Shown here: positions 63,847 to 64,000 of the stretch, piece after piece | Layout: the number at the start of each line of letters is the position of its first letter | Numbering within the stretch: the first letter of the stretch is position 1 | Assembly: GCF_003268635.1 (NCBI RefSeq) | Contig: NZ_CP029639.1 | Span: 748,501 to 812,500 of the forward strand | DNA: 64,000 nucleotides | Source of the DNA: Paenibacillus sp. DCT19 | GTDB taxonomy: Bacteria; Bacillota; Bacilli; Paenibacillales; Paenibacillaceae | Reading direction: 5' to 3' | Notes under the pieces: model-generated | Seen by the model: only the letters and a program-made list of their open reading frames with translations | Databases searched by the model: none | What the model was told of the DNA's origin: nothing | Position numbers and translations under genes: made by a program

Positions 63847-64000
63847 GTTTCCTTCTATATAAATTAAGAAGCAATTGAACTGTAATGCTATGATTTATGT
63901 TTATACTTTCACTTCAATGGTGGTGACTAATGATGTGAAGTATACATCTAATAGATCGTTGTAGTGTAGTGGCTGGGAAAGGTGCATTATGAAACGATGG

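Noticed and set aside
63989..64000. ATG AAA CGA TGG at the very end with AAAGGTG upstream, a possible start of the next gene
   Set aside because: Only four codons are visible; it may be real but cannot be judged within the window.

Overview
The window looks like chromosomal DNA of a spore-forming Gram-positive bacterium, most likely a Paenibacillus species. This is an inference from gene content: two spore germinant-receptor operons, YesM/YesN-type sugar two-component systems, secreted proteins with copper-amine-oxidase-like stalk domains, riboswitch-controlled thiC and pbuG, strong AGGAGG ribosome binding sites and frequent TTG starts. I saw no rRNA, tRNA, CRISPR array, transposase or prophage gene.

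Layout. 0-9 kb: a membrane-anchored alpha/beta hydrolase, an IclR regulator with a promoter/operator that can be read directly, a TPP riboswitch with terminator leading to thiC, two very small genes, an Asp/Glu racemase-like protein, and a WYL-type regulator upstream of a zinc-ribbon/GyrI-like protein. 8.6-13.3 kb: a VanR/VanS-like two-component system followed by VanY-like and VanZ-like genes and three small unknown genes. 13.4-23.4 kb: acnA on the minus strand, then a putative cell-wall amidase, ddl, uvsE, an inositol monophosphatase and an SGNH esterase with a stalk domain. 23.5-32.1 kb: a pectin (rhamnogalacturonan) uptake unit: YesM-like kinase, YesN-like regulator, a CcpA cre site, a binding protein with two permeases, a CE12-type acetylesterase and a protein of the Anabaena sensory rhodopsin transducer family. 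32.2-36 kb and 44.8-50 kb: two germinant-receptor operons, the second with a small extra membrane subunit and two tandem permeases. Between them lie an EamA transporter/MocR regulator pair, hemL, an LCP ligase with a probable 3' frameshift, an ABC-2 exporter and bcp. 50.3-64 kb: DedA, a polysaccharide deacetylase split by a frameshift, then MoxR - DUF58 - transglutaminase - guaA - pbuG, an order also known from Bacillus subtilis. Here it is interrupted by an AT-rich secreted stalk/ankyrin/Big2 protein and a small lipoprotein.

Two near-identical 182-218 bp elements with terminal inverted repeats (10.4 and 43.9 kb), a different 180 bp palindromic element (20.3 kb) and a 60 bp inverted-repeat element (38.5 kb) look like small non-autonomous mobile repeats. 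Together the genes cover envelope maintenance and its surveillance, spore germination, plant polysaccharide use, and purine, thiamine and heme metabolism. The least explained items are the stalk/ankyrin/Big2 protein, the rhodopsin-transducer-family protein in a pectin operon, and the vanRSYZ-like cluster lacking the vanHAX resistance genes.
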